A stretch of DNA of 64,000 nucleotides from Roridomyces roridus (taxonomy: Eukaryota; Basidiomycota; Agaricomycetes; Agaricales; Mycenaceae): NCBI GenBank assembly GCA_029378245.1, contig JARKIF010000001.1, forward strand, positions 434,001 to 498,000, given 5' to 3'. Positions 10,244 to 22,200 of this stretch are shown in pieces; the stretch's first letter is position 1, and each line of letters opens with the position of its first letter. Position numbers and translations under genes: made by a program. The notes below the pieces were generated by a model that saw only the letters and a program-made list of their open reading frames with translations, was not told where the DNA came from and made no database searches.

Positions 10244-13200
10244 CTAGTCGAGTGGCCGCCTCCCCAGGCTCTTTGTAATCTCCGGGTGCTTCTTGAGCCA
10301 ATCAGTAAATGTTACTTCAGGCTGCTTCTTATTCTGAAGTTCGATGAGATAGTCGGCAAACACGATGAGCGAGCCGTAGCGATAGCTGAGCAAAAAAGAT
10401 CAGGAAAGCCAGCAAAAGCGACGAAAAACGAACAGGTAATGCACAGTCAGGTTGTGTAATTTCCGCTCTTTTGCAGAGCCCTTTTCGCAAGCGGCAACCT
10501 TCAGCTTGTTGCTGTTGATACATGAACAAGGACAAGAGATTTAGACAAGACTATTGGGGCGTACTCGTAAATGGCTTTTCTGAGGTTTTGAACATCTTGC
10601 ATCACATCTATCGCTCGGTCTGCGAGGCGCTTGGCCAGCTTCCCGCAGGAGAGCACGCCAACGAGCTGGAGGATGGTCTTGTACCCTCCTAATTCGTGTG
10701 TAAGTTCAATCCAATTCGACATCGAAAGCCGAGTAAAGCACCTTGCAGATACGCCTTCTCCTCCGAGAGCCCGTCGTCATCCGAGGTGATTTCCTCGTCC
10801 TCCCACTTGGGGGGCTCTCCCCCATCCCAATTCTGCGTCGTCGCAATCAGACACGCAGCTACCATAGCCGTAGTCGTTCTCCCGCGACCCATCTGACAGT
10901 TGAACACAAAGTCGCTGCCCTGTGTCAACCCCAAACGCACACCATCAAACAGATGGGAAAGTGCATCAGGGAGCGGAGCTTGTTCATTCGTCTGTGTCAC
11001 GTCAATCAGCCCGAGGAAATGAAATGTCTGAGCTCTTACAATCGCTATTCGGCCATAGTCAATCTGCATAATGTTAGCAGTCATCGTCAAGCAGAAAAAT
11101 CGCTCGCCTTGAATCCTTCCTTCTTCATCAACGTGAAAACCTCCCGCGGTGTCAGGATATCGGATTCCGTGGCCGTAGCCCACTGACAGATAGGCACGAT
11201 AGTCGACGATCCAGGACTTTCCTCGCAATCGTCATGCAGCAAGACTCGACCGTCATTTTCTCTGACCTCGCGAAGCACGTCCTTCTTGAATGCCTCCTCC
11301 ATCTGTTCGACCATCGACGTGGTCACCCCCGTGGTCCTTGACATGGCATAAAATCAAATTTGAACGATAAAAGTATATTCACTTACTCAAGATTCTCGAG
11401 AGGATTCTCAGCAAGCCGAAGAACATGCGGGCTGCCAGCGACGTAGACAACAGCTTCCTCTCGTAAACAAGTCCAAAAGACGTTGTTCTTCCCTGACGGT
11501 CCAGCGTCCAATCTGAACAAGACTCGTCGCAACCTGCGTATTCGAATCAGCAGCCAGGGATGAATGATGAGGAATCGTGTTACCCTTCGACCGTTGGCAT
11601 ACCACTGGCAACAACATTTAGTTTTGAATTCAAGTGCGAACATGGTGTTCACACACCTGCCACAGACCGTCTTAGGACCACCCGGCACAAGACCTGTACC
11701 AGACGACGACCGCAAAGTGAGCGGAAGCTGCCGAAAATTCGGCGCTCCCTCGATATGCCTACACGCCCGCGTGAATAAACCATAAATAATGTGAAAACTA
11801 GCAGTGTAACACACTCGGGAGGAGTCATTTTCCGCAGGTTGGAGAACATGTCATTCTTGAGGATAGTCGACGCCGACAAAATGATCCCGGCACGGTTGCG
11901 CACAACCTTGTTCACTTCATCCGGATCTGCAACACCGTCCGTCACATCTGGACGTTCCAGCGGCTTGAGTGCATCCAATCCATCCGTGAATAATTCATTT
12001 TCAAAGGTCTTGATGACTGAATGGTGGCGTAAGTGGGAGTCGGCACTGTACAGTTATGCCGCACTGACCCGGTCGACTCAAAACGAACGCCTCGATGCTC
12101 TCAAACGACCGCATCGTGTCGGGCTCGGTCGATTGCAGGTACGCCTGGAAAACGACGAGCGTAAAATAACGGTGCAAATGGTGCATTCCTAGATGATCGT
12201 TGAGTTGAAAAATTGGAGTCTCTAGGACGACGCATGCACCTTTCATAGCATGCCTGCGTTTCTCCTTGTCGTCCGTCGCCTGGTGTGCCTTCATACGCGC
12301 CTCTTCAATGCCATCTATGAGGTTATACACAAGAGATGCACGCTCGATCGCTTCGTCGACGCTGTCCTTCACAGTAATACCCTTCGTAAAAACTCGCAAA
12401 AGGTCTGACTATTTTGAGTATACACAAATTTTGATGCCAACGGACACTCACTGTTAATGATATGATACGAATGCGGGCTCTTGACCGTGGATGGCAACGA
12501 AGTGGAGGACGACTTGCGAGAAAAGACGTCCGGGTCGAGCCATTGCCGAATTAACAACAGAATAACCGAGGCCAACGTGCTCATCCCACGACCAAGCTGA
12601 CAATTCACCACAATCGGCGTGTCAGTCGACGAGCCCAGCACAACGTCCATCAGGTCCTGCAAGTCGGGGAAATCCGGCGGCTTTTCGGCTGTCATGGGAA
12701 TACGGTGGTACTCGACGTCCGACATGGTGCTGCGAGAGGTCATCACGTCTTTGAGAACAACAACGTCGTCGAGTTCGTTCTTGATCTCCTTCAAGACCGG
12801 GATGACCGTGCCGTCCTCCGCTTCTGTGTGAAGTAAGAGTCTAAACGAATCAGCGACGCTCAGATTACAGGAAGGATGGCGCACCTCCCAAACGACTTCA
12901 ACTCGGATACCACGTCGTCGCGGAGGTTTTCTTCCAAAACCTCTAAGCGCGAGGCAGAGATTCCATCGTAGTCTTCGCTGATCAGAACCAAATACTCCCG
13001 GGTAAATCTCCTCGTACCTTTCATGTTCCTCAAAGAGAACAACTCCCGTCGGAGACAATATGGCTCTCCATTGATATACACAATGGGTTCCTCCCTCAAC
13101 GTGATCCAAATAATCCGCTGTGCACCCGGATGTGCGTCCTTGATGCGCGAAATCACTTCGTCAATCGCCTCGAGCGTTGGCTGCCCCAGCGCATAGATAT

Positions 13201-15319
13201 TTGACATGGGCACGCGCCGGAAGTTGATCGCGCCTTGTACGCCGTTGTCCACGTGATGAGACTTTTGCAGCCATTGGTCCGATTTGAGGAAGGTGCCTTG
13301 ACGGAGGATGAGACCACTCCGGTGCTGCAGTGGGTGCAATGTTGATCAGCGTGTACGATACGTGAGTGGAACGCACCTTGAAAACATGTGTGGAGTACTC
13401 GTCTCCCACTTGACCGCCAGTTGTGCTGTCAAAAGCACGATCGAGCCAGTCGGATTTCGACAGCGCCAAAAGGTCGTGAATGGGAGCAAATACGTTCAAT
13501 CGCGAGCCGGAGGATTTGCGGAGAAATTTAATCTGACTGGATGCACAGTCAGAAATTGTAACCCTGTTCAAAATCAAGACTCGTACTTCCAAATCTCCGT
13601 TCGAGTCTAAAAACGAGTTAATTACATCCAAACCAGTGACCAAAATCAACCTTGAGCCAATCCGAAAAGCTCGGCGGAATATCGTCAGCACTGTCGACGA
13701 ACGAGGCAAACGCAATTGCGAAGAAACTGTCAATCAAATGAATAAATAGGTAACCGTGTTGGAAACACACGTACTACTTCTCCATCGCCTTGACTGCCCC
13801 GTCCAGCGCGTCTTCACGTTGCGCTTCGTCCATTCCGGTTATGGAATATTTCAAATAATTGATGAGGATGTCTTCTCGCAGGTTGATCACTTGGTCAGCT
13901 ATTCGAAGAATAAGATGAAGCCAACCGTTGACCAAGGTTACTTACTAGCGTCGATGACCCGATCCACGAGTTTCTTTGCTTGTTGTCCATGGTCGAGACA
14001 ACCTAGCAAGCTGAGAATCAACTCGTAATTGCCCACGTGCGCCTTGAGAAGACTCTCTGATAACGCAGGACGAGTCATCAATAGCAAAGCGTACTGAGGA
14101 TTCTGGTTCTGAAGCACTGCATACAATTCAACAAGGATCTCAGCTGAAGAAGAAAATGAGCCAACATTGCTGCAAAAGACACGTCAACCGCACCCGGGAA
14201 TTGCCCAAATCCCGTTGTGCGCTTGCTTGCTCCAGCGCCTGCATGAACCGGGACTCAGTTTCCGGAGTCGGTGGGCCACTCGAGCGCTTGCTGGCGTACG
14301 GATCAGGCAGTCCGCGGATAATGAGTTGTTTGCGTCGAACAATCGACGCAGCCACCATCGCGAATGTCGACCGCACAGCGCCCATGCCGCAAGAGAACAC
14401 GAGCGCCGTCCGGAGGGGATCCGTGTTTCTCACGACACGGAGGTATGCGTCCAGGTAATTGTCTTCGATTGGCTGATCTGGCGCGATAGGGATGCGGTGG
14501 TACTAAGAAAACGCGTCAAACGTGGGTCGGACCGCAGATATGGAATACACACATCGACGTTCCAGCCATCGTCCTTCATTTGGCCCCAAATCTCTTTGGA
14601 TGTCTTAACGTTGGAGGTGTTGGCGTAGGTCCACGTGGGCCTGAGCTCGCCCTTTCCACTATCCGAGGCTACAAATGATGAGATTTGAGCTACACAAACA
14701 ACTGGAGCGTACCCATTTCGTTGTGCGTCAGAATTAGACCGCCGTGTCTGATGTTGTGAATACTCGAAAAACGATTCATCTTGAACGACACACCTCTGGG
14801 CTTCTTGGAGGATATCGTTCTTCATCCGAACTTCTATGTCTTCCAGATTCTCTGCACGATCGGATAGCGAGAGTATCTGTGATGGTTGGGATGCATCGCG
14901 CAGCACAAATGATCGTCCAGAGATGTAGACTGGACAGTTGAGACGAATGTCATGGGTTCTTGACTGGACTCACCAATTGGCTCCTCCCGAGTAGAGAACC
15001 AGACGACATGGGTAGGATCAGGCGTGTCTGGTCGGCATCGGAGGACGGACAATATTGCACGGAGTCCCTGAGTCCGGGGTTGGGCAACGCCGAATACATT
15101 CAGACCGCCGACCGATGGAGCCCGAAAGTTGGGAGCTCCGTGGACGTCTAGGTCGAGATCGAGAGCACGGCCTAAATCGAAGACTAAGTTTCTGCAGACC
15201 AACGACCCAGAGACGATACCTGAAGGATAGTAGTCTGTCTTGAGGATGCAACCTCTCGAGAGCACACTGCCGGTTCTGGACTTTTCCACGAATGGCCCAG
15301 CGCGTCGGAGATGTGCCAT
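10244..15319 (-). CDS. Paladin-like protein with three PTP-like phytase (inositol hexakisphosphate) repeats
   Basis: A large multi-exon gene with three tandem repeat units, matching fungal paladin/PALD1-like proteins. Each unit opens with an L(S/R)xxxxLK segment (SVLSRGCILKTDYYPSG; SGLILRQGTFLKSDQW; AGIILSASTILKNDM), passes a G-A-x-N-F-R motif, a TLREEPIVYINGEPYCLR-like stretch, and ends in a PTP-type loop. The loops are CGMGAVR (about 14390, CX5R), CQLGRGM (about 12605) and CQMGRGR (about 10898, CX5R). In the middle unit the loop Arg is Met (ATG codon), so that unit should be inactive. The C-terminus is read from the exon ending IELQNKKQPEVTFTDWLKKH with TAG at 10244. I chose the ATG at 15319 because the frame upstream has no ATG. 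An intron (GTATCG...TTTAG) splits unit 1. Cytosolic phosphatase or antiphosphatase function is inferred from the family. Confidence 0.82.
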
Positions 15320-15549
15320 TAGGTCGAGAGACGTATCGCCCGAAACCTTCGTGGGCTCTTGAGCTTGAGGATCGATACAGATCCGGTGGTGATTGAAGAG
15401 CGCGTTGCGAAACAAAGGTGGCACGGACCCATGGTGGTTCTCGCTCGTCCTGTGAAGGCCATTGAGCGTTATGGGGTGATTCCAGATCTACCTCGAAATT
15501 TACACCTGAGAGCAAGATGATGTACATATCGCTCACCTCATGAGCACTT

Positions 15550-15665
15550 CACCTAGTGTACCTCCGGATTGCTGACTAATGGACCTCAATGGTCCCATTA
15601 GATGTTGTTTTGATGGGGCCTTGGAGGTCCCCAGCGGAGGTATGTAATGGCGGCGAGAGCGCAGG
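15550..15665 (+). repeat. Left terminal inverted repeat of the 3.4-kb element
   Basis: Matches the reverse complement of 18828-18943 with scattered mismatches, including the blocks CTCCGGATTGCTGACTAATG and GCGGAGGTATGTAATGGCGG. Confidence 0.85.
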
Positions 15666-16850
15666 TAGCTAATTTGGGATCTTCCGACGCCTCCACCAGG
15701 CGCCTCGGGACCACCGGTGCGGTCTGGAGCAGCATTTAGGTGGGGCCAATGTGCGTCGCGCGCACCTGTTCCGCAAGCAGCGAGTCGGGTGCAGCGGGGA
15801 GAGAGCAGTAGGCAAGCGGGAGGGTGGTGTTGGGCCCAGCGCCGGGACCTCTGCCTGCAAGCGGGGCGGCGCGCAAGCCAGAATCAGCTTCAATATGTAC
15901 GCCGTGCAGCCCACTCGTTACATCTGGATGCGGCATGTATTGGAGGCGGTGGGAGGGAGGGGAAGAGCCAGATTTGACATGCTGCTGGCGCACCTGCACA
16001 CCCTCCGCTCGCGGGCGTAGGTAGCTTGCGGGCTTGAATTGAGGTTACCGATCCCCCGTGTGCGCGTAATCCTGAGGTATCGGTCATGTGCTGCATGGGC
16101 GGCTGCAGGATGGTGGCAGGAGGACGGTCTGAGAACAAAAATCATCCCTGCTGCAGCTCGCGTGGCGCCACAACAGGGAGGTTCATGGATTGGTGCGTCG
16201 GATTACCAGAGACCGCTTCTAGTTGCTGAATAAGATAAGTAAATGTGAGAGAGCATTCAAATTCATCTAGGCCACCCAGCATGCCTTGCAACTGTACAGG
16301 CCAGGCTGCAAATACATACAGCCAATATAGACATCCCAGGAGTCATGTAGAGCCCGGCGTACGGTGGTTCGTCAGTTATACCACCGCAGCCACCGACCTC
16401 CGCCGCCACCGCCGCGCAGCTACCTCATAATCTTGGGCTGTAGGCAAGTAGAGGATGCAGCTTACATCCCAGAATCCGAGGGATGTCTTTTAGACAGGCG
16501 GGTGAGGGCCATAACCATCATTTACGAGGCCCAAGGACATACCTCTGCCACCACCGTGACTGTGCCTCTGCTTGGTACCGATACCGGCGGGTCCAGACTC
16601 CATTGGCTGTTAGGACACTAATCGATTTGTATAAATGGTTGGAATGGCCGCCGGGTAGGGGACAGATGCAAAGTTGGAACTGTGGCGGAGGCAAGGGTGA
16701 TCACGCGCAGGTGGCGGAGGTGTAATGTATCGTGGTCTTCGGGGGCTGTACAAGTGCAGAGAGTTGGTTTTCTGATTGCTGATGAGTTCAAGATTTTATT
16801 GGACCGCGTGGTATTCCAGTTAACTGTGGTTGGACGTTGGAGGACGTTGG

Positions 16851-16910
16851 CGGTGGTGGCGAGAAGAAGGCGGTGGTGGCGAGAAGAAGGCGGTGGTGGC
16901 GAGAAGAAGG
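16851..16910 (+). repeat. Three perfect 20-bp tandem repeats
   Basis: The unit CGGTGGTGGCGAGAAGAAGG is repeated three times without mismatch inside the 3.4-kb element, followed by a partial, diverged unit. Confidence 0.9.
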
Positions 16911-17919
16911 CGGAGGTGTCACACACAGCCTCCGAGCTTCTTGCAGATCCATGATGCAATGCATTGATCAGCCAATCAGCAGGCGAATAAAACAAGGATC
17001 ACCTTGATTTCACTCGATAAGAGTCTTTTCAAAGGTGTTTGAGCTCGGGGCAAGTTGCGATAATATCAAGGAGGCCGCCCGGGGTTGCCGGTTCAATTAG
17101 GACGGCGGTTTTGGGGATATTGGTGAAATGCACTGTTTGAACCGGAGAGCTCAATGGTTCTCAGTTGCATTTTGTGTTCAAGTACTCTACTTTTATTTTG
17201 CCATCCAATAAATCTGCTCTGTGCATCTAATTTGGCTCATATACCATTCAACCATCTCTTTGAATGCAGAGATTCCTTCCAAGCTTGTTCTGTGCTCCGC
17301 GAGAACCCAGTTCAACATACCTCCGCCATTTATACAAACCTCCAGAATGTGTGGAAATGTGGATTCTTGGCTCTACCCTTGATCCAAAACCTTGTATGTG
17401 TCTTCAAATGCTGATATTCAGTGTCACAAGCAGGTTCAAGTGGATCGGAAGTACCCCAAAGCTCAACCAAAGCTTGGAGATTTGATTTTTGTTGGGAATA
17501 GGCTTGAATTGCATTCCACTAAGTCAATAAATGGTCTAGGAGGCGGTAACAGACCAGGAATCATGTTATTATGCTAAAAAGGCTGCAGGAACATACCAGG
17601 AGCTCGATCAACCATTTGCCGAACTCTGGACCCGCCACCATCGCCACCTCCGCTCGCTTCATGTTCACCACTCTCACTCTCGACCCATTCTGTGATTCTG
17701 TCAACAAACTTGCAAGATACATACCGTGGACCTCTCTGGAGTTCGAGTCACTGAGATTAGCCTTGGCTGTCGGAGGCGTCCGAGTCGGAAGTGGCGGAGG
17801 TGCTGCATGATGGACCATGGTAGAGGCGGAGGTGCGTAGGCTGCAACTCAGAAGTTCTCTAACTCTCAACACGGCGCTGGGATACAGTTTACCTCGTTTG
17901 ATATCTCCACTCATTGATA

Positions 17920-18161
17920 CTGTAGTATTTCGTTCAATTCGTATGGTCACATGTCACAGCCAATTTTTTATACGGAAAATTTCATATGTCACAGGGTCAC
18001 AAGCCAAATTTTCGCTCTGCCGAGCCCTGCCGGTGCGTGCCGCCGCCTGCCGGCGGATCAAATTGCCTTTTTGGGACGTGCCGGCCGTCGCATACGAAAG
18101 GTTCCATTCGTATAGAAAGTCACACGTCAAATGTCCATTCGAATTGAACGGAATACTACAG
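17920..18161. mobile_element. 242-bp TA-flanked MITE (Tc1/mariner type) nested in the 3.4-kb element
   Basis: Inverted ends CTGTAGTATTTCGTTCAATT (left) and the reverse complement of CTGTAGTATTCCGTTCAATT (right), extending with gaps to about 40 bp. TA dinucleotides flank both sides (17918-17919, 18162-18163), the expected target duplication of Tc1/mariner-type MITEs. The interior is non-coding. Confidence 0.75.
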
Positions 18162-18827
18162 TATTTACAGCCCCACACATCGAGCGGAAAGCCCAGCGGT
18201 GATGTGGCCCGCCGGGTATCCATTTTTCACGCTCAGATTTGCCAAGACCTTTGCTCATCTCTTCTATCCAGGAACTTGTAGAATATAATTGTGCCGTGCC
18301 TCTCAACATTCCTTCAGCTGGTGCTATATTGGGGCTCACACAGCGAAATTTCCTTCTCAAACCGCCCTCCGCCGCCCATGCAATGTTGAATGAATGAAGT
18401 GCACCTCACAACTTACAAGTAACAAGCACCCATGCACGGCAGATTTGATTTGAGCCCCAGTTCCAGCCGCGAGCGGAGGCTGCGGAGGTCCCGCCGCATG
18501 TCAAAAACCGCATTCCAATGCCCTCCCGACGAGTCCAATACAGCGCCTGACCCATACCTACTCAGTGCGCGGCGCGGTGTGCATAGAGACCCCAATCCCA
18601 GCCTGCATGCTACCCCGGCTCACAGGCAAAGGTCCTAGTGCACGCCAAAACGGCTCTCTTTAATTGCGCTCTTCCCGCTGCCCCCGAACCGCGACCTTTG
18701 AAAGATAGGTGCACAACGCGTCCCGTGCCCCCAGGGCAGACCTAGACGACGCTCCCGCCCGCGGCGGCAGTACCCAAGGCGCCTGGCGGAGCCTCCGATG
18801 AGCGTCGGATGCAGCCCAAAATAGCAA

Positions 18828-18943
18828 CCTGCGCCCTTGCCGCCATTACATACCTCCGCCGGGGACCTTCAAGGCCCCATCAAACCAACATATAATGGGA
18901 CCTTCGAGGTCCATTAGTCAGCAATCCGGAGGTGCACTAGGTG
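18828..18943 (-). repeat. Right terminal inverted repeat of the 3.4-kb element
   Basis: Reverse complement of the left end; weaker similarity extends inward to about 18660. Confidence 0.85.
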
Positions 18944-18950
18944 AGCACTT

Positions 18951-19296
18951 GGCCCGGCGATTAACTTTAGAATGATCACTGCTCGACCCTTGATTTCGTC
19001 CGCACGAAGATACCCGGGACCGCTGTCTATCTCAAGTGTGAGACTGAGGTGCTTGTCTCGAAGAATCTATTGCCGTTTGAGTGAGATTCCACAATTTGGG
19101 AGCCGGGAACCGATACGCACCTCCAGCTCCAGAGAATCTGAAAACGAAAGCATCAGAGTCCTGCACTCGACATAGCTGAAAGCCGACCTCCGCGCGTTAC
19201 TCGCCCTTGGTTGATTATGTTCACCAGATTCCCGTGTACATTGGTGTATGTGCCGCCACTAAGAGTGACTCCACTACAGTTGGATATGAGTGCCAT
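18951..19296 (-). pseudogene. Cassette gene copy 4, 5' fragment broken by the 3.4-kb transposon
   Basis: The ATG at 19296 starts MALISNCSGVTLSGGTYTN, the cassette N-terminal motif. The kinase-like N-lobe follows (ILRDKHLSLTLEIDSGPGYL, then KGRAVII). The frame is cut at 18951 by the transposon's target duplication. On the far side of the element, the reverse strand below 15549 continues with the expected codons for the end of this exon and then a GTGAGC donor, so the element inserted within this exon. Beyond that donor, next to the paladin-like gene start, I find no further cassette exons; the rest of the copy was probably lost before or after insertion. Confidence 0.78.
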
Positions 19297-22200
19297 CCGG
19301 GAAGTTGGAGATGATAGTAAGACGAAGACTTGCGGGGGATGAAGAGCTGCGCCTATGGCGCTCCGTTTGGAAAAAAATTCATCTCACACATATTCGTGCC
19401 ATATCTATTGCAACAGGGAACGGTCAATCAAATTTCCGCGATTAGCGACCGCTGCCGAATGTTAGCCGACGGCCATTTACGATAGGAGGGACCCCGGACG
19501 GGCTAGGGAGCATTACGTAACTGATGATTATCCAGATAAGATATGGTGGTTGGCCCGGAGCCTCAGCGCTCAGCGACGGGCGTACATATTACGATTCGAA
19601 GTATTCGGGCCAGATTTCATTCTGGTTGATCAAAGTCTCAACCTCGTTCTGATTCTGAACCATGGGCGGAGCGACTGCCAATGTCAGGGCCCAATGCCAA
19701 GTTGAAGTTGTCATTGCCAACCCGTTACCCCAGGGACGATCGACTCCACAACCAGAGTGGAATATAAACTTTCAAACCTGGCTAATCTGTGTATAATCGG
19801 AGGCTGTCACTGTAATGGCACATGAGATGATCCACCGGCTGGAGTGTTGAACAGGCAAAAAAAAACGGGCCCAGTGACGAGTCGGCATCAGTGCCGGCGG
19901 CAGTCAGTTGGCGCTCGTATCTTCATGAGTGTTTATTGCGAGTTGGACTTGATTTCAGATGCTTTTCTAAGCTGTGGGTGTCACACCGCTCAAGAATTAC
20001 CCATACAAAGTGGTATTTGCCTTCTGTACGGTGCGTACATTATCATTCATTTATGTAAATTTCTACTCAGTTGGGAGTCGCGACGACGTGACATCCTTGA
20101 TACTATGAGAGACTCACTGCAGGGATTGTAGAGTCATATCTTCCGATTATTCAACATTGAATGCACCGTTTGTTGAACTCCAATGATATCAACCATCCAG
20201 TGTTCAAGAGTTTCTAGGCTCACTGTACCAAAGCTCTGCTTCAGCAGGAATCACTCAACTGGATGGTTCAGTGCTCCATACACAACTGGCTGTCCCCGGT
20301 GAACCCCTCTTTGAATGAGCTCACGTACTATAATAGGGACCCTACGGAGCAACACGACAAGTTCAATGTTGATCTGCATCCAGATACAAGAAGGTGATCT
20401 CGTCTACATGGCGCCAGAGGCTGTAGCGCCGTGGCGGCGATGTGTGGCACGCCGCACGCGGCTTCGCTGGCATCTTGCTACCTGAGCCTACCTCGCATAC
20501 GTATCAACACATCACAACAGGCGGCCATCGCGTAGGAGACGGCGTTCAAGAACGAGCACAGTGTCTACTGCTCGTCGGATATCGTCATCTGGCACGAGCG
20601 GGTCTCGGGGCTAACAAGTACTTCGACTGCGCCGGCCACTGTTCGAATCGGGTGGAAGGGGTGGTCAATTTCCAGGGATTTAGAGGATCTTCAACGCAAC
20701 TTGGACGTTGAAAGAACTCGAAGACAGCTCCAAGCCCAAATCCAAGAAGACAAAGAGCCTCAAACCGCAAATTTTCACCTGCGAGAGTCCGATTCCGAGA
20801 TTGGTGAATCAAACTCTGAACCATGTAGTAGTAGTGCTCCGGGCGGATAGGTGTCGTTGAAATCATGTTTGGGACGCTCGTTTATTCACGTTGCGAAACA
20901 AGGTGAAACTCGTTACTGAGGACCTATATATCTTACAAGGGCTGCAATTACCCCACTCAAGCGATGCCATTGGTGGGCCTGGGGCCAGCTGAGGACGCCG
21001 AGAAAGCCGTTACACCATCGGTCGAACACATATAAGGACGTTCACAGAGTGGAGTTGGGACAGCAGCGCAGGAAGAGGCAATGGCTAACCCGCTTCGTCT
21101 ATCAGCAAACAGCGCGACAATTGAGCCAAGAGTTGTCGAAGGGGATTTGACGCCCCGCTGAGTTGGATCTCCTGTTGAGCCTTGGCGGTTAGCAATCCAG
21201 CCACATCGACAACACGTCGTAGATCATCTCGAAAGCAGTACAAGCTTCTGAAGGCGGACAGCTTGAATTTGGCTTGAATGAGTTTGTGGGTTGAGTAATT
21301 GCATGCTGCGAGAGAAATGGCTATTGAGGACCTTCCGAAATTTGTTCAATTGAAATGCCGGCGTGAATCTGTTATTCATCCAAGGCCGTCGCCGAAGCCA
21401 CTTTCTAGGAAATTTTGGTGCAGAACTCCAAGAGAGAGCCAGAGGCATGAACCGCCGGTAGATCAAGGACCACGGCCCATTGAGCACAATATTTACACCC
21501 ATGGGTGCGGATTGAAGGAGAATGCCGCGAAGTCAAGGCAGAGTCAAGACTAGTCCAGGTCAAGGGGTGGTGACTGGCAGCGGTGGCCTTCAGAGTCCAT
21601 ACGAACTTCGCGCGTCGTTTTCACTGCTTGCAGTACTACCAGGGTCCGAGTTGTTCTAATTTGGTGGAGCAGAGTAGCGAGCAGTTCCCAGAAAAGTCAT
21701 AGAGCGGCTAGGATACTCGAGATAGAACGAGGAGGGACTCAGAACACTGAACAGCGAGGCGAGAAAGACTCAGAAAATCAAATAACTCAATTCATGTATA
21801 CGGTGCTGCCAAGGGTCGTGAGGAGGTCTACTCGCCAGTTGGACGGTGTCGTCGGTGGAGGGCAAGTCAAGGGCAAGTGCCAAGTGGGGTGCTGGCGGAG
21901 TGCCGGCAGTGATTGGTGCCAATTCCGTCACCGCTTAGGCCGTAACGGTACCGCGGTGGCCTGGGGTCCATGTTGGCCGGTCGGCTATGCGTCGACAATC
22001 ACGGAAATTTGATTGACCGTTCCCTGTTGCAATACATATCATATATATGTTGGGTGTGCGCATATTTCCAGAGAAGCATCTCAGAATTCTGGCTAGCAAA
22101 TCACTGCATATCTCATATATGTTCGGAGGTGCATCTAATATATATTACTTGGGCCGGACGAGCAACCTGTAACCATCTGCCGAAGTCGAGATCAGCGATG

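Larger units (their letters stand above)
15550..18943. mobile_element. 3.4-kb TIR DNA transposon (non-autonomous, hAT/KDZ-like target duplication)
   Basis: The two ends are inverted copies, starting CACCTAGTGTACCTCCGG on the left and its reverse complement (one mismatch) on the right. Similarity is strong for about 115 bp and weakens over roughly the next 140 bp. The element is flanked by AGCACTT on both sides (15543-15549 and 18944-18950), or by the 8-mer GAGCACTT if the right boundary is set one base inward. No transposase is recognisable inside; the interior has only short frames and GC-rich spacer. An 8-bp duplication and long TIRs starting CACC would fit hAT or KDZ superfamilies, but this is inference. 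The element sits inside cassette copy 4. Confidence 0.8.

Noticed and set aside
15320..15424. Extending the paladin-like protein to 15424
   Set aside because: That start is a GTG; the first in-frame ATG is at 15319 and the frame upstream has no ATG before a stop.
16851..16910. CRISPR-like array from the 20-bp repeats
   Set aside because: Units are directly adjacent without spacers and lie in a eukaryotic transposon.
20630..20660. GTTCGAATC resembling a tRNA T-loop
   Set aside because: No matching T-stem, anticodon arm or acceptor stem around it.
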